Assembly: GCA_032718475.1 (NCBI GenBank)
Contig: JAUCBJ010003419.1
Span: 1-64,000, forward strand
DNA length: 64,000 bases
Direction of reading: 5' to 3'
From: Nemertoderma westbladi
Lineage: Eukaryota > Xenacoelomorpha > Nemertodermatida > Nemertodermatidae
The notes below the pieces were generated by a model. That model searched no databases. It saw only the letters and a program-made list of their open reading frames with translations, and was not told the origin of the DNA. The stretch's first letter is position 1, and every line of letters begins with the position of its first letter. Below are positions 31,079 to 42,856 of the stretch, piece after piece. The position numbers were made by a program, and so were the translations under genes.

Positions 31079-31943
31079 TCAGATTGTCAGTGTAGTACCG
31101 GTACTTTTGGACTGCATTAGTTTTCTGGTTGCCTGGATTACCCGGATTATCTTTTGTTTGGATATCAATATTTCGTATGTTTTATGTAGCCTTCTGTCTA
31201 TCTGTTACTGGTAGGCAGGCCTGCAGGCATAATGCAGTACCGGTACTACTGTATTTGCTGGTTCAATCCTACATCTACATTGTACATTCCAGCATTCTGA
31301 TGCTGTATTGACTGTATGGTGAAATTACTAAATTAGAAAGCCCGATATTCAGCGAATATTGAGGCTGTATTGTATTTAGGCCTAAACCAAAATTACAAAT
31401 AGTCAGTTAGCCTATCTGCATATAGCAGTACCAGTAGGCCTACCTGCAACCTGCCTAGCCTAACCCAACATAACCTTATCCATGTTTATCTGTTTATTGT
31501 AGGAACCAAGACAAAATATATTATGACCGGTCAGCCGGTAGGGTAGGGCGTAGGCGGCGTAGGGGTAGGGCTGTAGGGTGACCACCCTAATATTGGAATA
31601 CTACTACGTACTAGGATCGGCATTCTGCATTCGGCAGCTGCATTTTTAACACTAATACGTACATGTGTGCTACATTTTGTAGTCCGAAATGTTTCAGCAT
31701 CAAGTTTGTTAGAGAAATTTTGGAATTAATACTCCAGGCGCCATCTATCCCTAGATTAAGGCATTAAATACCGGTATATGCTTAAACATTCCTATGACCA
31801 TAAATGTCTATTTATACACCACCAACCACTGAGAATAGAAAACCTCCAAAGGTACTAGGTACATGTCAACTACAAAATGTAGTCTTGAGTTCTCCATATA
31901 ATCACATTTGAAATTTTTGTTATAGAGTGAGGGGTTGTGTTCA
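31079..31943. other. Intergenic, no gene recognised
   Basis: Non-coding, rich in GGCCTA and ACCGGTAC words. The 60-codon ORF at 31129-31311 shows no domain or splice context. Confidence 0.4.
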
Positions 31944-33333
31944 GGGTCCGTCTAAAAGCCACATCGGACCCAATCGGTACCACATCGGACCAAATCGGAC
32001 CACATCGGAGGCCACATCGGACCACATCGGGGCCACATCGGAGCCACATCGGCCACAAATTAGCAATTTAGGATGTAAATAACAAGTTCCAGCACCAACT
32101 GACCAAACTCGTATCAGTAATTCAGTAATTGTTAGTCTTTCTGACAACAGGTCAGGCTGGTAACCGGTACTGCACTGCAGTAGGTACTAGATACTAGAAT
32201 ATCTAATGCAGAGACTATTGCCCCTACTTATACAGCAGTACAGTACAGTACTGGACAGCTGGACGCAAATCCCATCTTGGCGAATTAATATCCCGCCTCA
32301 ATGTTATATTCTCAATTTAGGGAAAGGAGCAGGTTGCAGTGGCACGTTATATTAACCAAAACAATAAACTAAACACAATTATTATTTTTGATATTAATCA
32401 TCTGTTATTTGCATCGAATTTCCCCTGGAGAGGGAGGAATGTTTATTGCGTCCAGTTCCCCCACCCCCCCCCCCCCCCCCCCTATCTGAATAATTTTGAG
32501 CTGAGCAAATATGTAGTACCACACCTTTGGCTGAGAGTTAGTGAAGCCTTTGATGCTGTTATTCTGATGTTCTGTTATCTGGTTATGTTCCAACTTTAAA
32601 CGTTAACAACGTTCATACATCGGTCCCAATCGGTACCACATCGGACCCAATCGGGTTCACATCGAACCTAATCGCTACCACATCAGACCCGGTCAGACCT
32701 AATCGGTACCGCACATGATCCAGAGATCCCAGACGACTCCACAGTCCATTCCGATTGGTGGAAGAATATGTTGCATGATTGAATCCTCGGATCGCATATC
32801 GTGTTACTACAATGTATCTTTCGATTGACAATTAGATGTTCGGTGATAAAACTCCATGGAATTCTTAAACCATACAGTCTATTGGGAATTCAATTGTCAT
32901 CAAGCGTACAACACACTCTTCTCCTCCTAGATGTTGGTATTTTTTTTGGTATTACATTATATCATTATGCCAAATTAATAAACATAAATAAATAAAACAA
33001 ACTAAAGTAAAATAACACGTTACGCTTACAGTTACATGTATGTTGCATTAACCAAAATAATAAGAAAATCACTACCAATTCGGACCCAATTGGTGCCACA
33101 TCGGAGCCACATCGGTGCTGATTGCGACCAGTAGCTTTGGTCCGGGCTGGTACCTTTTGAGTCTGGCTTGGAACCTTTTTGAGAATGGTGTGGTACCGAT
33201 TGGGTCCGATGTGGAACCGATTGGGCCGATGTGGTACCGATTGGGTCCGATGTGGTACCAATTGGTTCCGATGAGGTACCGTTTGGGTCCGATGTGGTAC
33301 CGATTGGGTCCGATGTGGCTTTTAGACGGACCC
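31944..33333. mobile_element. TIR element with tandem CCGATGTGG subrepeats (1390 bp)
   Basis: The left end GGGTCCGTCTAAAAGCCACA is the exact complement of the right end TGTGGCTTTTAGACGGACCC. Five bases, GTTCA, flank both sides (31939-31943 and 33334-33338). Subterminal arrays of CCACATCGGACCCAATCGG occur at 31960-32050, inverted at 33180-33320, with another block at 32620-32720. A poly-C-ended MITE (32266-32482) is nested inside. No transposase; superfamily unknown. Confidence 0.7.
32266..32482 (+). mobile_element. Poly-G-ended MITE nested in the 31.9-kb element
   Basis: It begins CTGGACGCAAATCCC, carries CTTGGCGAATTAATATC, GGGAAAGGAGCAGGTTGCA and CCCCTGGAGAGGGAGG, and ends TTGCGTCCAGTTCCCCC followed by a run of 19 C (32464-32482). 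Confidence 0.72.
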
Positions 33334-33738
33334 GTTCAATATGATGCAGAAACAGGTTATATACAGTCAGTAAAGTAATATTGATGTTTTAGGCTGTTAG
33401 GTAAGAGCTACACATTCATGCTTCACAACAACACTCAATAGCTAATTCTGAGGCACCTGCCCATCTGAAAAATTATCTTATTGGCGATTTCCCCAACCAT
33501 AAATTTAATCAAAGTCAATTTTGATTGGGTCTTTACATTATTACATTGTAAATTACAATAAGAATTATTACTTGACAAAACGAAATCATATATGTCAGTC
33601 AGTAAGTCTGCAAGATCATTGTGTAGGTTGTACGTTTTATTATTTTATTTCTATATGTACGTACCCACCCGGCTGCCCGGTTTCCGTAAATGTCCAGAGT
33701 TTGGCGTAGTTTAGAACATCATATAATATTTGGCGAAG

Positions 33739-34380
33739 ATGTTCATGATGGCAGGTGAAGGTTCATCTGATGAAGCAAGTGAAGGGGAAGAAAATATTAG
33801 GCTTATTGAGGAAAGTGAAAAAGACTGTGATTCAAACATTGATAATATTTCAGGTTTATTGAGTGATAGTGATTTTGAACTTAAGATCGAGAGCAGCTGT
33901 AGTGGTGGTAGTGATAGTGAGTCTGATTCAGGATAATCTATATCCACATTACCAGGCACAAATGAAAATATCATTTTAGCACGTTCTGGTGATGAGTATG
34001 TTGAATCAGAACCCAAACCAAGAAAGAAATCACGGATAGATATTGTCAGAGTTGTACCTAGAGTTTTACAAAACCCAATAACGGAACTTGATAGTTTTTT
34101 TATGTTTTTTACAATTGAAATTATTTACATCATATTGCGTGAGACCAATAGAAAATGTCGAATCCTAGGTGAAAAACTTGGAAAAACATTCATTCAGTTT
34201 TCATTTGTTGAGCTAAAAGCGAGCCTGGCTGTACTGATAATGGCAGGAGTATATAAAAGTGCACATCAAAACATTCAAGAGCTCTGGCATCCGATTCATG
34301 GACCACCATTCTTTAAAGCTACTCTTGGCTTTCAACGATTCAAATTTCTAATTCGCTGTCTACGATTTGATTTAATTTAG
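33739..34380 (+). pseudogene. piggyBac transposase N-terminal fragment, one in-frame stop
   Basis: One reading frame runs through an acidic Ser/Glu-rich N terminus, a TAA stop at 33934-33936, then a basic KPRKKSR stretch and a piggyBac (DDE_Tnp_1_7) block: ELKASLAVLIMAGVYKS, ELWHPIHGPPFFKATL, and RFKFLIRCLRFD. These match the conserved start of piggyBac transposases and PGBD proteins. It terminates before the catalytic Asp triad, so it is truncated and inactive. Because the frame is preserved on both sides of the stop, it is either a young relic or a single read error. Confidence 0.72.
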
Positions 34381-34537
34381 TTTTAATTTAGTTTTACAGC
34401 TCAAATGAACCATATAGGCCTATTGAAATTACTTAGTAAATACAATTGACATACATGACTACAAATTGTAGCACACATGTACCATTTAGTAAAGACCACA
34501 AGTCTGTACCGATTAGTGTTAAGAATGCTGTACCGGC

Positions 34538-36520
34538 TTGTTGAAAAAATTGCGCCGCCACAATTCCCTATCACCCATGACATTTGCTAGATCATCCGCG
34601 TCTTCAAGACCAGTGTCCTTTAAGATGTGTCTCAAGAAAGTCATGGGCTGTCCACCACAGCACCATGCAGCCATGCTTATTCACTCCATGCATGCCATGA
34701 GGCTGCCAAAGCACAAGATTATGCACTGGCTGATCCTCACGGCGAAAGCAATGCAGAGTCCTGCAAAGCAGAGGCGACTTTGTGCTAAGCTAGTGTCAAG
34801 CTTTGGGGATCCAATGGGACACTTCCAATGTTATATAGCTTTTATCAGTTTATCCCTTTGGCTGTTTGGGGATTACCATCGCCTCAACGATACTACCGTC
34901 GACTACCGATACCCCCTGCCACACATCCAGGACTTTAACAACACCCTGGATTGAAAGTTTCGAAGACAGACCTTCCAGATTTTCGAAGGTACCACCAAAT
35001 CCTCATGGCAACCAACGATATACAGAATACGGCAATAATCACCCCTTTTGCCTTTGGCCTTTGGGAATTCCTCTGAATGCCGTCTGGGCTAAATAACACC
35101 ACCCAGGCATTTCAACAGCTCATGGATGGCATCCTACGCAGCATCCCGTTCGTGTGCATCTATCTCGACAAAATCCTGGTAGAATCCAGTCAACATCAAC
35201 GACATCCGGTCGAATCGTCGCCGAACACCACAGCCATCTCAGCCAGGTATTCCAGCTCCTCTCTGTCAATGTATTGGTCGTGAACCAGTCCAAATGCGTT
35301 TTCGGTGCATCCGAGTTGACCTACCTCGGCCATAAAGTTACTCCTTCCAGAATTCCCCCCCTCGAGAGCCGCATCGACACCATCCAGGACTACTCGATTC
35401 CAAACTCAGCTTACAATGATTCCTTGGTATGGTAAATTATTACCACCGTTTCATTCCACAATTAGCTGACAAACTATATCCACTGGACGAAGCCCCACAC
35501 TCAGGCACTTATGTGGTCTCCCGAAAGCCAGTGAGCATTTACTGCTGCCTGAAAGCCTCCCTTGCCACTGCAACTCTCCTTCACCATATACCATTCGGGG
35601 ACTCCACCATCCTTTGTGACGTATCCACTGGACGTACGTCCAATTATCCCATCGGCAGTCGTCCTACAACATGCGCCATCTCATCACGTTATGTTTGGCA
35701 CGGAATGAAACGCGATTGCCAAGAGTACCATGATTGCCAAACCTCAAAGATTCATCGCGATGTCGGAGCCCCACTGCTACGTCGTCAACCTTCCGACAAC
35801 AGATTCGAAAATCTGCTTGTTTATATTGTGGCTGTGGGTCCCCTCCCAGGCTCAGAAGGTATCATTGACCTTTTCAGCCGCTGGCCGGAAGTCATCCCGA
35901 CGGCACAACCAAGAGCTGCGCCCAAGTAGCTTCATCCGTCATGGGATTTCACATTTTGGTATCCCTGGTGATAGAGCTACCGATAGAGGCTCACAGCACA
36001 GTTTACATCCAAGCTCTTGTCCGGACTCAGTAAGCTACTCGAATCTCGTCGTCAAATACAACGGCCTGCCACCGTCAGCCTTTTTGGAATGATTGAATGC
36101 CTCCATCGTCAGTTCAAAGTCTCCCTCAAAGCATGTCTATCTGTCCCAAACTGGATGGATGAGCTTCCCGTGGTCCTCTTAAACATAGGACGCTGGTTGC
36201 TCTCCCGCTGACCTTGTTTACAGAACTAGCCTCCATGTTCCAGGAGAATTCGTCAGACAATCTCAACGAACAGAGATACCTTCATCCGACTTCTTACAAC
36301 ACCTGCAGGTTACATTGCGCACTGTCGTTTCAGCCACCCCAGAGTTCCGTTGGCAGGTTGGCGCCAACAGGTTTCCCTCCCAATTAATCTTGATTCGACT
36401 GGATATGCTTTTGTGGGGTACAGAACACAATCATATAATGTTGCTAGGGGTCAGAAATAACAACAACACTCGCCCAGTATCCCCATCAGAACAACACACA
36501 ACAGCTGCTGTCGCACTGTA
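34538..36520 (+). pseudogene. Decayed Ty3/gypsy retrotransposon pol
   Basis: Several frames must be strung together. Reverse transcriptase pieces are GDYHRLNDTTVDYRYPLPHI (about 34866-34925), a damaged segment ending in PFCLWPLGIP, then FQQLMDGILRSIPFVCIYLD and YLGHKVTP. The catalytic box reads YLDK instead of YLDD. Later pieces, with NYYHRFIPQLADKLYPL and an integrase-like CQEYHDCQTSKIHR, then IIDLFSRWPEVIP, show the RT to integrase order of gypsy elements. Frameshifts and stops are frequent; no LTR pair was found. Confidence 0.75.
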
Positions 36521-36534
36521 GGCATATCGAATAT

Positions 36535-37690
36535 GATATCAAATTATATTGTATTGTTGTGGGGCGAGCGACGAAAGTAAGCGAGCTTAGCATACTGGTA
36601 CCACTAACTCAATCGGTGTGTCTGTTGCTCTGTTGCTGTTGATCTGTTGCTCCGTTGATCTGTTGTGTCCAATTTTAAACGTTAATAACTCAGCCAAATC
36701 TCGATAAAATATATCCAAACTTGGTACATATGTAGTCTGGCAAAAGTTTAGAAATTTTCCAAGTTGAATTTGCATGGGGTCTTCGTGCAGCATCCTGTGT
36801 AACTGTCTTGCAGTTATAATAAATTTATCTACCTGAAAATTATTAGGCTTGGCATTAGCTGGTTACTAGGAGACTACGGGATAGGCTATATCACAGTATC
36901 AGGCGGGTTTGAAATTCAGCAATACCGGTACAATGCACCAATAATGCAGTAATGTGGCCTTGGGAAGTGTGGTGGGCCTATTTCACTTTCAGCCATTCCA
37001 GCATTTCCAGGTTGCAGTACGACACCGGTACCATGAGACACCGGCACCTGTACTCAGTACCGGTACTGCTCACTGCTGTTGCTGTATCTGGTAGGCCTAG
37101 CTTTCTAGACTGGTTGTCAGTCTGTCAGTGTGGTACTGCTACTGCATTATCTGGGAAGTTTTGAAATTATGCGGACTTAAGACAGACTGACATATTGTCA
37201 GGTTGTACCAGCTGACCATTATTCCATGTTCCGGTATCCACTACTGCACTAGGTACCCCAACAGCCCAATACTGCAATACCCAGCAAAGTTTTGGAATTG
37301 TACCGGTACTCAAACAACTCGCCATCAAGGCCACCGTATCTGTCTGTCGCAGTGTCATTGGCGACCTCGACTTTTGGTATCGGTACTGCGCTAACACTAC
37401 GGGCAAACTGGACTAACCGACGAGTGAGACCCGAGGACTGAAGAAAAATTTTTTGAGTAGTTTGACTGTGGACTTCTATGACATCGACTGATCGATGCCA
37501 AGCTGCCAATGCGAAAGTTTTTTTTAAAGTAAAAGTTTGGTTAAATTTTCTTAATTATTTATTTAAATTTCTTAAGTACCGATTTTGGGATAGAATTGCT
37601 CAATTTTAATCTGTATCTAATAACTGACCCTTGTCCTGAGCGATGGCCCCACGAACATGTTAATCATATATTACTCTTATTCAATAAATA
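36535..37690. other. Repeat-like intergenic DNA
   Basis: It begins with GGGGCGAGCGACGAAAGTAA and TGTTGCTCTGTTGC/TGTTGATCTG repeats that look like a decayed HINE-type element, then sequence rich in ACCGGTAC. No coding exon was recognised. Confidence 0.35.
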
Positions 37691-37739
37691 GTAATGAATG
37701 GGAGAATCTTTTAGGCGTGTTATGCCAAGGAATGCCTGT

Positions 37740-38040
37740 TCACCACCACGGGTGATCTTCCACAGTAAACCCTCCCGCTCTGTTTCCTAGTGATCTTCCA
37801 CAGTAAACCATTCCACTCTGTTTCCTAAAGTAATGCCTGTTCACCACCACCACCATGGATGATCTTTCACAGTAAACCCTTCCACTCTGTTTCCCAAGTT
37901 GCCATGGTTCCCATTTATCGAGCAGTGAAGGATGAAAGCCAGGGTTGGACTAGGCTGCAGCATTTAAAGCACTGTGCTCAAACAGTGCTGCCGCATCTAG
38001 GGATCGAACCAGGGCTTCCTAATTGGAAGCCCAGGAATGT
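37740..38040. repeat. SINE-like sequence with internal duplications and tRNA-like head
   Basis: GATCTTCCACAGTAAACC and CCACTCTGTTTCC occur in three near copies (37748, 37792, 37860). On the minus strand the right part has GAAGCCCTGGTTCGATCCC, a B-box-like T arm. Related fragments lie at 18370 and 48340-48410. Confidence 0.5.
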
Positions 38041-38489
38041 ATATATATATCTATATATACTATAACTACAATATACTATATTACTGTATATTAGTTTGTT
38101 CGCTAAATAATAAATTTTATTTGGACTTAAAGTTCGTATTACAAAGTTTAACACCAATAAAAGACTGAGTTTAAGACCTAATATTTAGTCTTAAGGTGAA
38201 GTTTAAGTCCTTTTTGGTCTCTAACTTCGTTTTTCGACGTTAAGTCTTTTTTTAGTCTTAATGGGCTATTCTTTTACACAATATAAAAAAATTCCGATTG
38301 GCAGATCAGTACCACCATTATTTGTTTACATTGCTTTATGACTGAACCCCAATGGAAATGAATAATGTTTGTCTAATGAGAAGCAACCATTCAATACAGC
38401 CAAATATATAATTTAATAATATATAATATATATATAAATATATATATATATATAATATATGATTTAATAATACAATAATAATTAATATA

Positions 38490-39668
38490 ATGGATAAAAT
38501 AGTTTATCTACAAACTGGTTCTAAATTGGTATACATTAACTTATCACGGGTACAACAAGATGAAGGTGATAATACTGGAGAGTCTATGGACCTCGATGTA
38601 ATAAATGGTGACGTTGTATGTGTTTTTCCAAAACCTACCAAATTCAATGTAGCAACATTGCATGAAAATGAATTTGATAAGTTTGTGACGAAAAATGCGA
38701 ATCAATTTAGTTATGGAGAAGATAAGATTAATTATCAAGGATGTTTTTTATGGGATTTCGGGAACTTAGTTAAAGGATATTGGTTTCCTCTGGGAAAGAT
38801 CTGTTTCGGCTCCATCGCTTACGATGCTGATAACTTGAACCTCCTACTACTCGGCGATAAAGAAATTTCTAAAGCCATAATGGCTATTTCTTCACCAATT
38901 TTTGATAAGACTGGTAAATCAGCAGTAACTAGGAGTTTATCCAGAGTTAAAGAAATATTAAACGAGGTGGCACCCCATTTACCTGAAGCCAAAGTATTGC
39001 TTAATATGATAGAAAAGAGAATCACCTGCATGGGAGATGTGAAGGACGACTCAAAACTAAGAAAGTTTAAATTTATTGTTATTGAAGGCTTGGATGGAGC
39101 AGGGAAATCTACTCTAGTGAAAAATTTAGCGAACCATATTGGTGGGACGGCATTGAAATGTCCGGGTAATTCGGTGCGTCACTTAGCGGACGGGTTCAGT
39201 GTCTACAAATTGGGAGTTGTATGGAGGGCGTACTACTACGCTAGCAGTTATATAACCGCTGCAGACGTGATTACTGCACTCAGGAAAGGTCCCGTTGTGT
39301 TAGACCGGTTTCGACAGACGACCACGTCGTTCGGAATGTCCACATTTCTGGGGGGACTCGATCTCAGTTACCTCCCCAGCACTGGGGATCCCATTTACGA
39401 ATGGCCTGGCGATTTAATCACTCCCGACGTGGAACTTTATATTGTGGTGTCGGAAGATGAAAGGAACAGAAGATTAAGGAAACGCCCCGAACTTGTTACG
39501 GTAACGGAAGAGCGGTTGGAGAAGGATTGGTTGTTTCGAAACGGAATAACTGAGGTTTATAGTAGATTACGTGACTCAGCAACCTTCCCATGTGAATTTA
39601 TTGATGGGTCTGGGCCTACTGAACAGGTGCAGTTAGCTGCCCTACAAGCACTATCAGATATAAATTAG
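38490..39668 (+). CDS. CMPK2: UMP-CMP kinase 2 / thymidylate-kinase-like protein
   Basis: The kinase converts UMP, CMP and dUMP/dCMP to diphosphates in salvage; vertebrate CMPK2 is mitochondrial and interferon-inducible. The 392-residue product has a P-loop IEGLDGAGKST (GLDGAGKS, 200-207), a DRF motif (272-274), YEWPGDL (about 303-309, as in CMPK2 YQWPEDL), and a lid-like SEDERNRRLRKRPE. The first 190 residues correspond to the poorly conserved CMPK2 N-terminal region. Human CMPK2 is 449 residues, so the N terminus is shorter, and MDKIVYLQTG does not look like a mitochondrial presequence. The gene is one exon. Start: first ATG of the frame, with AT-rich sequence upstream. Confidence 0.8.
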   Translation: MDKIVYLQTGSKLVYINLSRVQQDEGDNTGESMDLDVINGDVVCVFPKPTKFNVATLHENEFDKFVTKNANQFSYGEDKINYQGCFLWDFGNLVKGYWFPLGKICFGSIAYDADNLNLLLLGDKEISKAIMAISSPIFDKTGKSAVTRSLSRVKEILNEVAPHLPEAKVLLNMIEKRITCMGDVKDDSKLRKFKFIVIEGLDGAGKSTLVKNLANHIGGTALKCPGNSVRHLADGFSVYKLGVVWRAYYYASSYITAADVITALRKGPVVLDRFRQTTTSFGMSTFLGGLDLSYLPSTGDPIYEWPGDLITPDVELYIVVSEDERNRRLRKRPELVTVTEERLEKDWLFRNGITEVYSRLRDSATFPCEFIDGSGPTEQVQLAALQALSDIN

Positions 39669-40151
39669 AAGTTAAATGAGAAATGCCTTGGTTTGAGATT
39701 AATACTCAACTTATTTGGAATATTTTGGGTTCTATATAATTTTACATTCCACCTTTAATTTAATTTAATTCAATTTCTTAAATTAGTGTCAAATTATTTG
39801 GTTACTGCGACAAAATTCAACTGACTGCAATGCAATATTATTATTCTACTGCAGCGTGTATCGTTTCTTATTATGTTAATCATTCATAATTATTTGTTAT
39901 TTATACATAAAAATAATAATAATTATTACATATTAATAATTTATTAATGATAAGAAAATTATTTTTTACAAGGAATATATTGTTTTAATTAAGGTAAGGT
40001 GAGGTGACCCCCACTAACGAAATTCAAACATACAGGGTGTTCGCCAGAATATGTTACGGTTTCATTCTTTAACTCTCCTGCACTTTGACGAAAATTGTTC
40101 ATTTTGGTTCCAATTGAAAGCCAGATTATAAACTTAGACTTTGGTATAAAA

Positions 40152-41391
40152 CAGGGTTGTTTGATATAAATCATTTGATTTAAATCACATATAGAAAATC
40201 AAAAAAATCAGATTTTTTTGATTTTTTTAAAATCATGAATTTTATCAACCATACTGTAACGCCAGGAGAAACATTGCATTATTGATTATTAATAAATGAT
40301 TGAAATTAACTACATATTTACATGAAAATACAGTATCCATATGTCACATTTTCAATACCATACAGTATGCAGAGGCCCATTAATTAAGTTGTAGTAGTCC
40401 TATTCAGTTTGTTGTTTATTTAGTTTATATTCGAATTCGGGATTTCCGGGATCGGGACCGGGATTATCACTCTCGAGATCCCGTTTTACGGGATCGGTAT
40501 TGCAATTTTGGATTAAATTCATCAAAGGTAATAGTATATGTGCGCGTTTTCGGTAACACTCACTTTATCTTACACTTCTGAAATATTACTGTACTAAGAT
40601 AAAGTTATATTAAAATTATCTTATAAATTATTACTGGATGGTTTACTGAAATAAAAATTAGATATAATCAAAACATTTCCGTTCTGCTGGAATTTTTTTT
40701 TAGATGTTCAACAAATTTAATTAACCATTTAAACTTCGGGATCCCGTTCCAAAAAAGTCTGAATCGGGATTGGATATTTCGCTGGGATTCCGGTTTTTCG
40801 GTATAAGGATCGGGATCCCGTATAAACATTAGTGCAAGAAGTTTTCACAATGTTTTCATATAAAATCTGATTTAAATAAAAAAATCTGATTTAAATAAAA
40901 AAATCTGATTTAAATAAAAAAATCTGATTTGAATAAAAAAGTGATTTAAATGGGTGACTACAAAACAAAGACCAAAGACCCAAATAATAAAGACCTGCAT
41001 AAATCTTGAAACATGTGTTAACTTTCGTTTATTGTGGTTCCCCCAACAAGCCTCTGTAACATGCTCCTTTACTAACTTGTTCCTTTAAATGTCAATGTAA
41101 TCTAACGCTCTTTGGGACCTGTACAAAATAAAGAGGTAAAGTCGCGTTACGTCCTAAAGGGCGTTAGGTCCCATTGCCATTTACAGTAGCAGGTTAGTAA
41201 AGGAGTAGGTTACAGAGGCGTGTTGGGGGAGCCAAAACAATAAACGAAAGTTAACATATGTGTTTCGTACAGGTCTTTGTTATTTGGGTCTTTGCTTTGT
41301 AGTCACCCGATTTAAATAAAAAAAATCTGATTTAAATAAAAAAATCTGATTTTTTTGATTTTTTTTTAAATCATGATTTTTATCAACCCTG
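40152..41391. mobile_element. hAT-like element nested in the mariner relic (1240 bp)
   Basis: CAGGGTTG and CAACCCTG ends are flanked by the exact eight-base duplication GTATAAAA (40144-40151 and 41392-41399). The uninterrupted target can be read in the mariner's other arm (complement near 42730-42745), which proves the insertion. Subterminal AAATCTGATTT repeats occur at both ends. No ORF. Confidence 0.85.
40952..41308. mobile_element. Third-level nested TIR element (357 bp)
   Basis: Ends GGGTGACTACAAAACAAAGA and the complement TCTTTGCTTTGTAGTCACCC (one mismatch) are flanked by a nine-base duplication GATTTAAAT (40943-40951 and 41309-41317). The interior also folds (CTTTCGTTTATTG against CAATAAACGAAAG). 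A nine-base duplication fits Mutator-like or related elements. Confidence 0.75.
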
Positions 41392-42127
41392 GTATAAAAC
41401 ATGATGTGGTTCTCGAATGCCATCATTGCCATAGCAACGCTTAAAAACAAATCCAGTATTGTGATATGATCATCAATGTGATATTAATATGATATTGATG
41501 CGATGTTAATTAATTTCATTTTTAAATGACATAACAGTTTGTTAGAAAATTTCACAGTTTAAAACAAACAAATTAAAGTGGAGCTAGAACAAAAGTCAGT
41601 ATACTTCGATGTGGGCGCCACCAACAGCTTGGACCTTCTTCAGTCCTTGTTTCATTTCACCATGAGATCTTTTGTAAATGAGACAGAGGGACATCCTGGA
41701 ATGCCTGACAAATGGCAGTCTGGAGCTCATTAAAGAGTACAAGTTAAGAATACAACATTTTTTTTAATGTACGTAATTCCTACGTATATGTGTAAAAGTC
41801 CTATATGTATTTTGTATGTATTGATTTTTATGTACAAATATGAAATACAATGTAAACTTGAAATTAATAAGTACTATTTAATACACCACGTTTGCATTTT
41901 TTGTCACTTATTTATAATATTATTATCTATAGTATTATAAAAAAAGTTCATCTTAATTCATTCAATTTTAAATCTCCTTTTAATTAAAATATATTTGGTA
42001 AACATTCTGGTGCTTAGGCTGTAATGATTATCTTTAATTAGTGCAATATTCAAATGTTTACAATGCAAACTTGTTAATTAATAAGTATTATTAAATACAT
42101 CCCATTTTAATTTTTTGTAACTTTTTT

Positions 42128-42373
42128 TTATAATATTATTATCGTATTATAAAAAGTTCCCTTTTTTAGCAGCTGCCCCCGTCGCACAAATTTGCTTCCG
42201 GCGCCCCTGCCAGTACCTAAAGCAACACGTCGCAATGATGTTCGTGGGTTATTCTGTAAGGTTTGTTTTATGCTGTCTACTTGTTCTTGCGTTAGTGATG
42301 TGTGTCCTGAGCCACGCTTCCTCAATAGAGTCTTTTCATTGTGGAACTTTAATACCAGCCTTGCGATATCCAT
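42128..42373 (-). pseudogene. mariner-family transposase, N-terminal fragment
   Basis: The frame encodes a FHNEKTLLRKRGSGHTSLT helix-turn-helix start and NPRTSLRRVALGT, as in mariner/DUF4817-type DNA-binding domains. It runs out into non-transposase sequence, so the gene is disrupted. Confidence 0.6.
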
Positions 42374-42856
42374 GCGAACTGGACGCCGTTGGTTTGGATA
42401 CTCATGGCCAAACTGTAAAGCAGTTAGCTTTTAAGTAAGTTTTGATTATAAACGCTTTCTGATCAACTGTAAACATTGTTACAGCATTAAAATAACAACA
42501 AAAATCCACGAAAATAACACGAAAATAGAAACCTAAACAAGACTAAAATAACCACAAAAACAACCACAATTTACTGTTTGTTGTAAAATAAGCCAGTCTG
42601 GAATATAACTTGTTATCTAGTAACAGTAACTAATTCAAAATGTTTAAACCTTTTTTTAGTTTTTACCTTTTTTTAGAACCTTTTCATTTTAAAGCGTTGC
42701 TATGGCAATGATGGCATTCGAGAACCACATCATGTTTTATACCAAAGTCTAAGTTTATAATCTGGCTTTCAATTGGAACCAAAATGAACAATTTTCGTCA
42801 AAGTTCAGGAGAGTTATTAAAGAATGAAACCGTAACATATTCTGGCGAACACCCTG

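Larger units (their letters stand above)
40033..42856. mobile_element. Tc1/mariner-like transposon relic with nested insertions (2824 bp)
   Basis: Ends CAGGGTGTTCGCCAGAATAT are exact inverted partners, with TA just outside (40031-40032 and 42857-42858). The inverted match continues for more than 100 bp (for example CAATTGGAACCAAAATGAAC in complement). Inside, minus-strand remnants include a helix-turn-helix segment (42128-42373, SLTQEQVDSIKQTLQNNPRT) and a C-terminal piece (about 41640-41740, LFNELQTAICQAFQDVPLSH), in transposase order but broken. A hAT-like element is inserted in its left half. Confidence 0.8.

Noticed and set aside
32965-33378. ORFs rich in repeated His/Pro or Tyr/Arg/Leu/Gly units near 33 kb
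   Set aside because: They are translations of the CCGATGTGG subterminal repeats of a TIR element.
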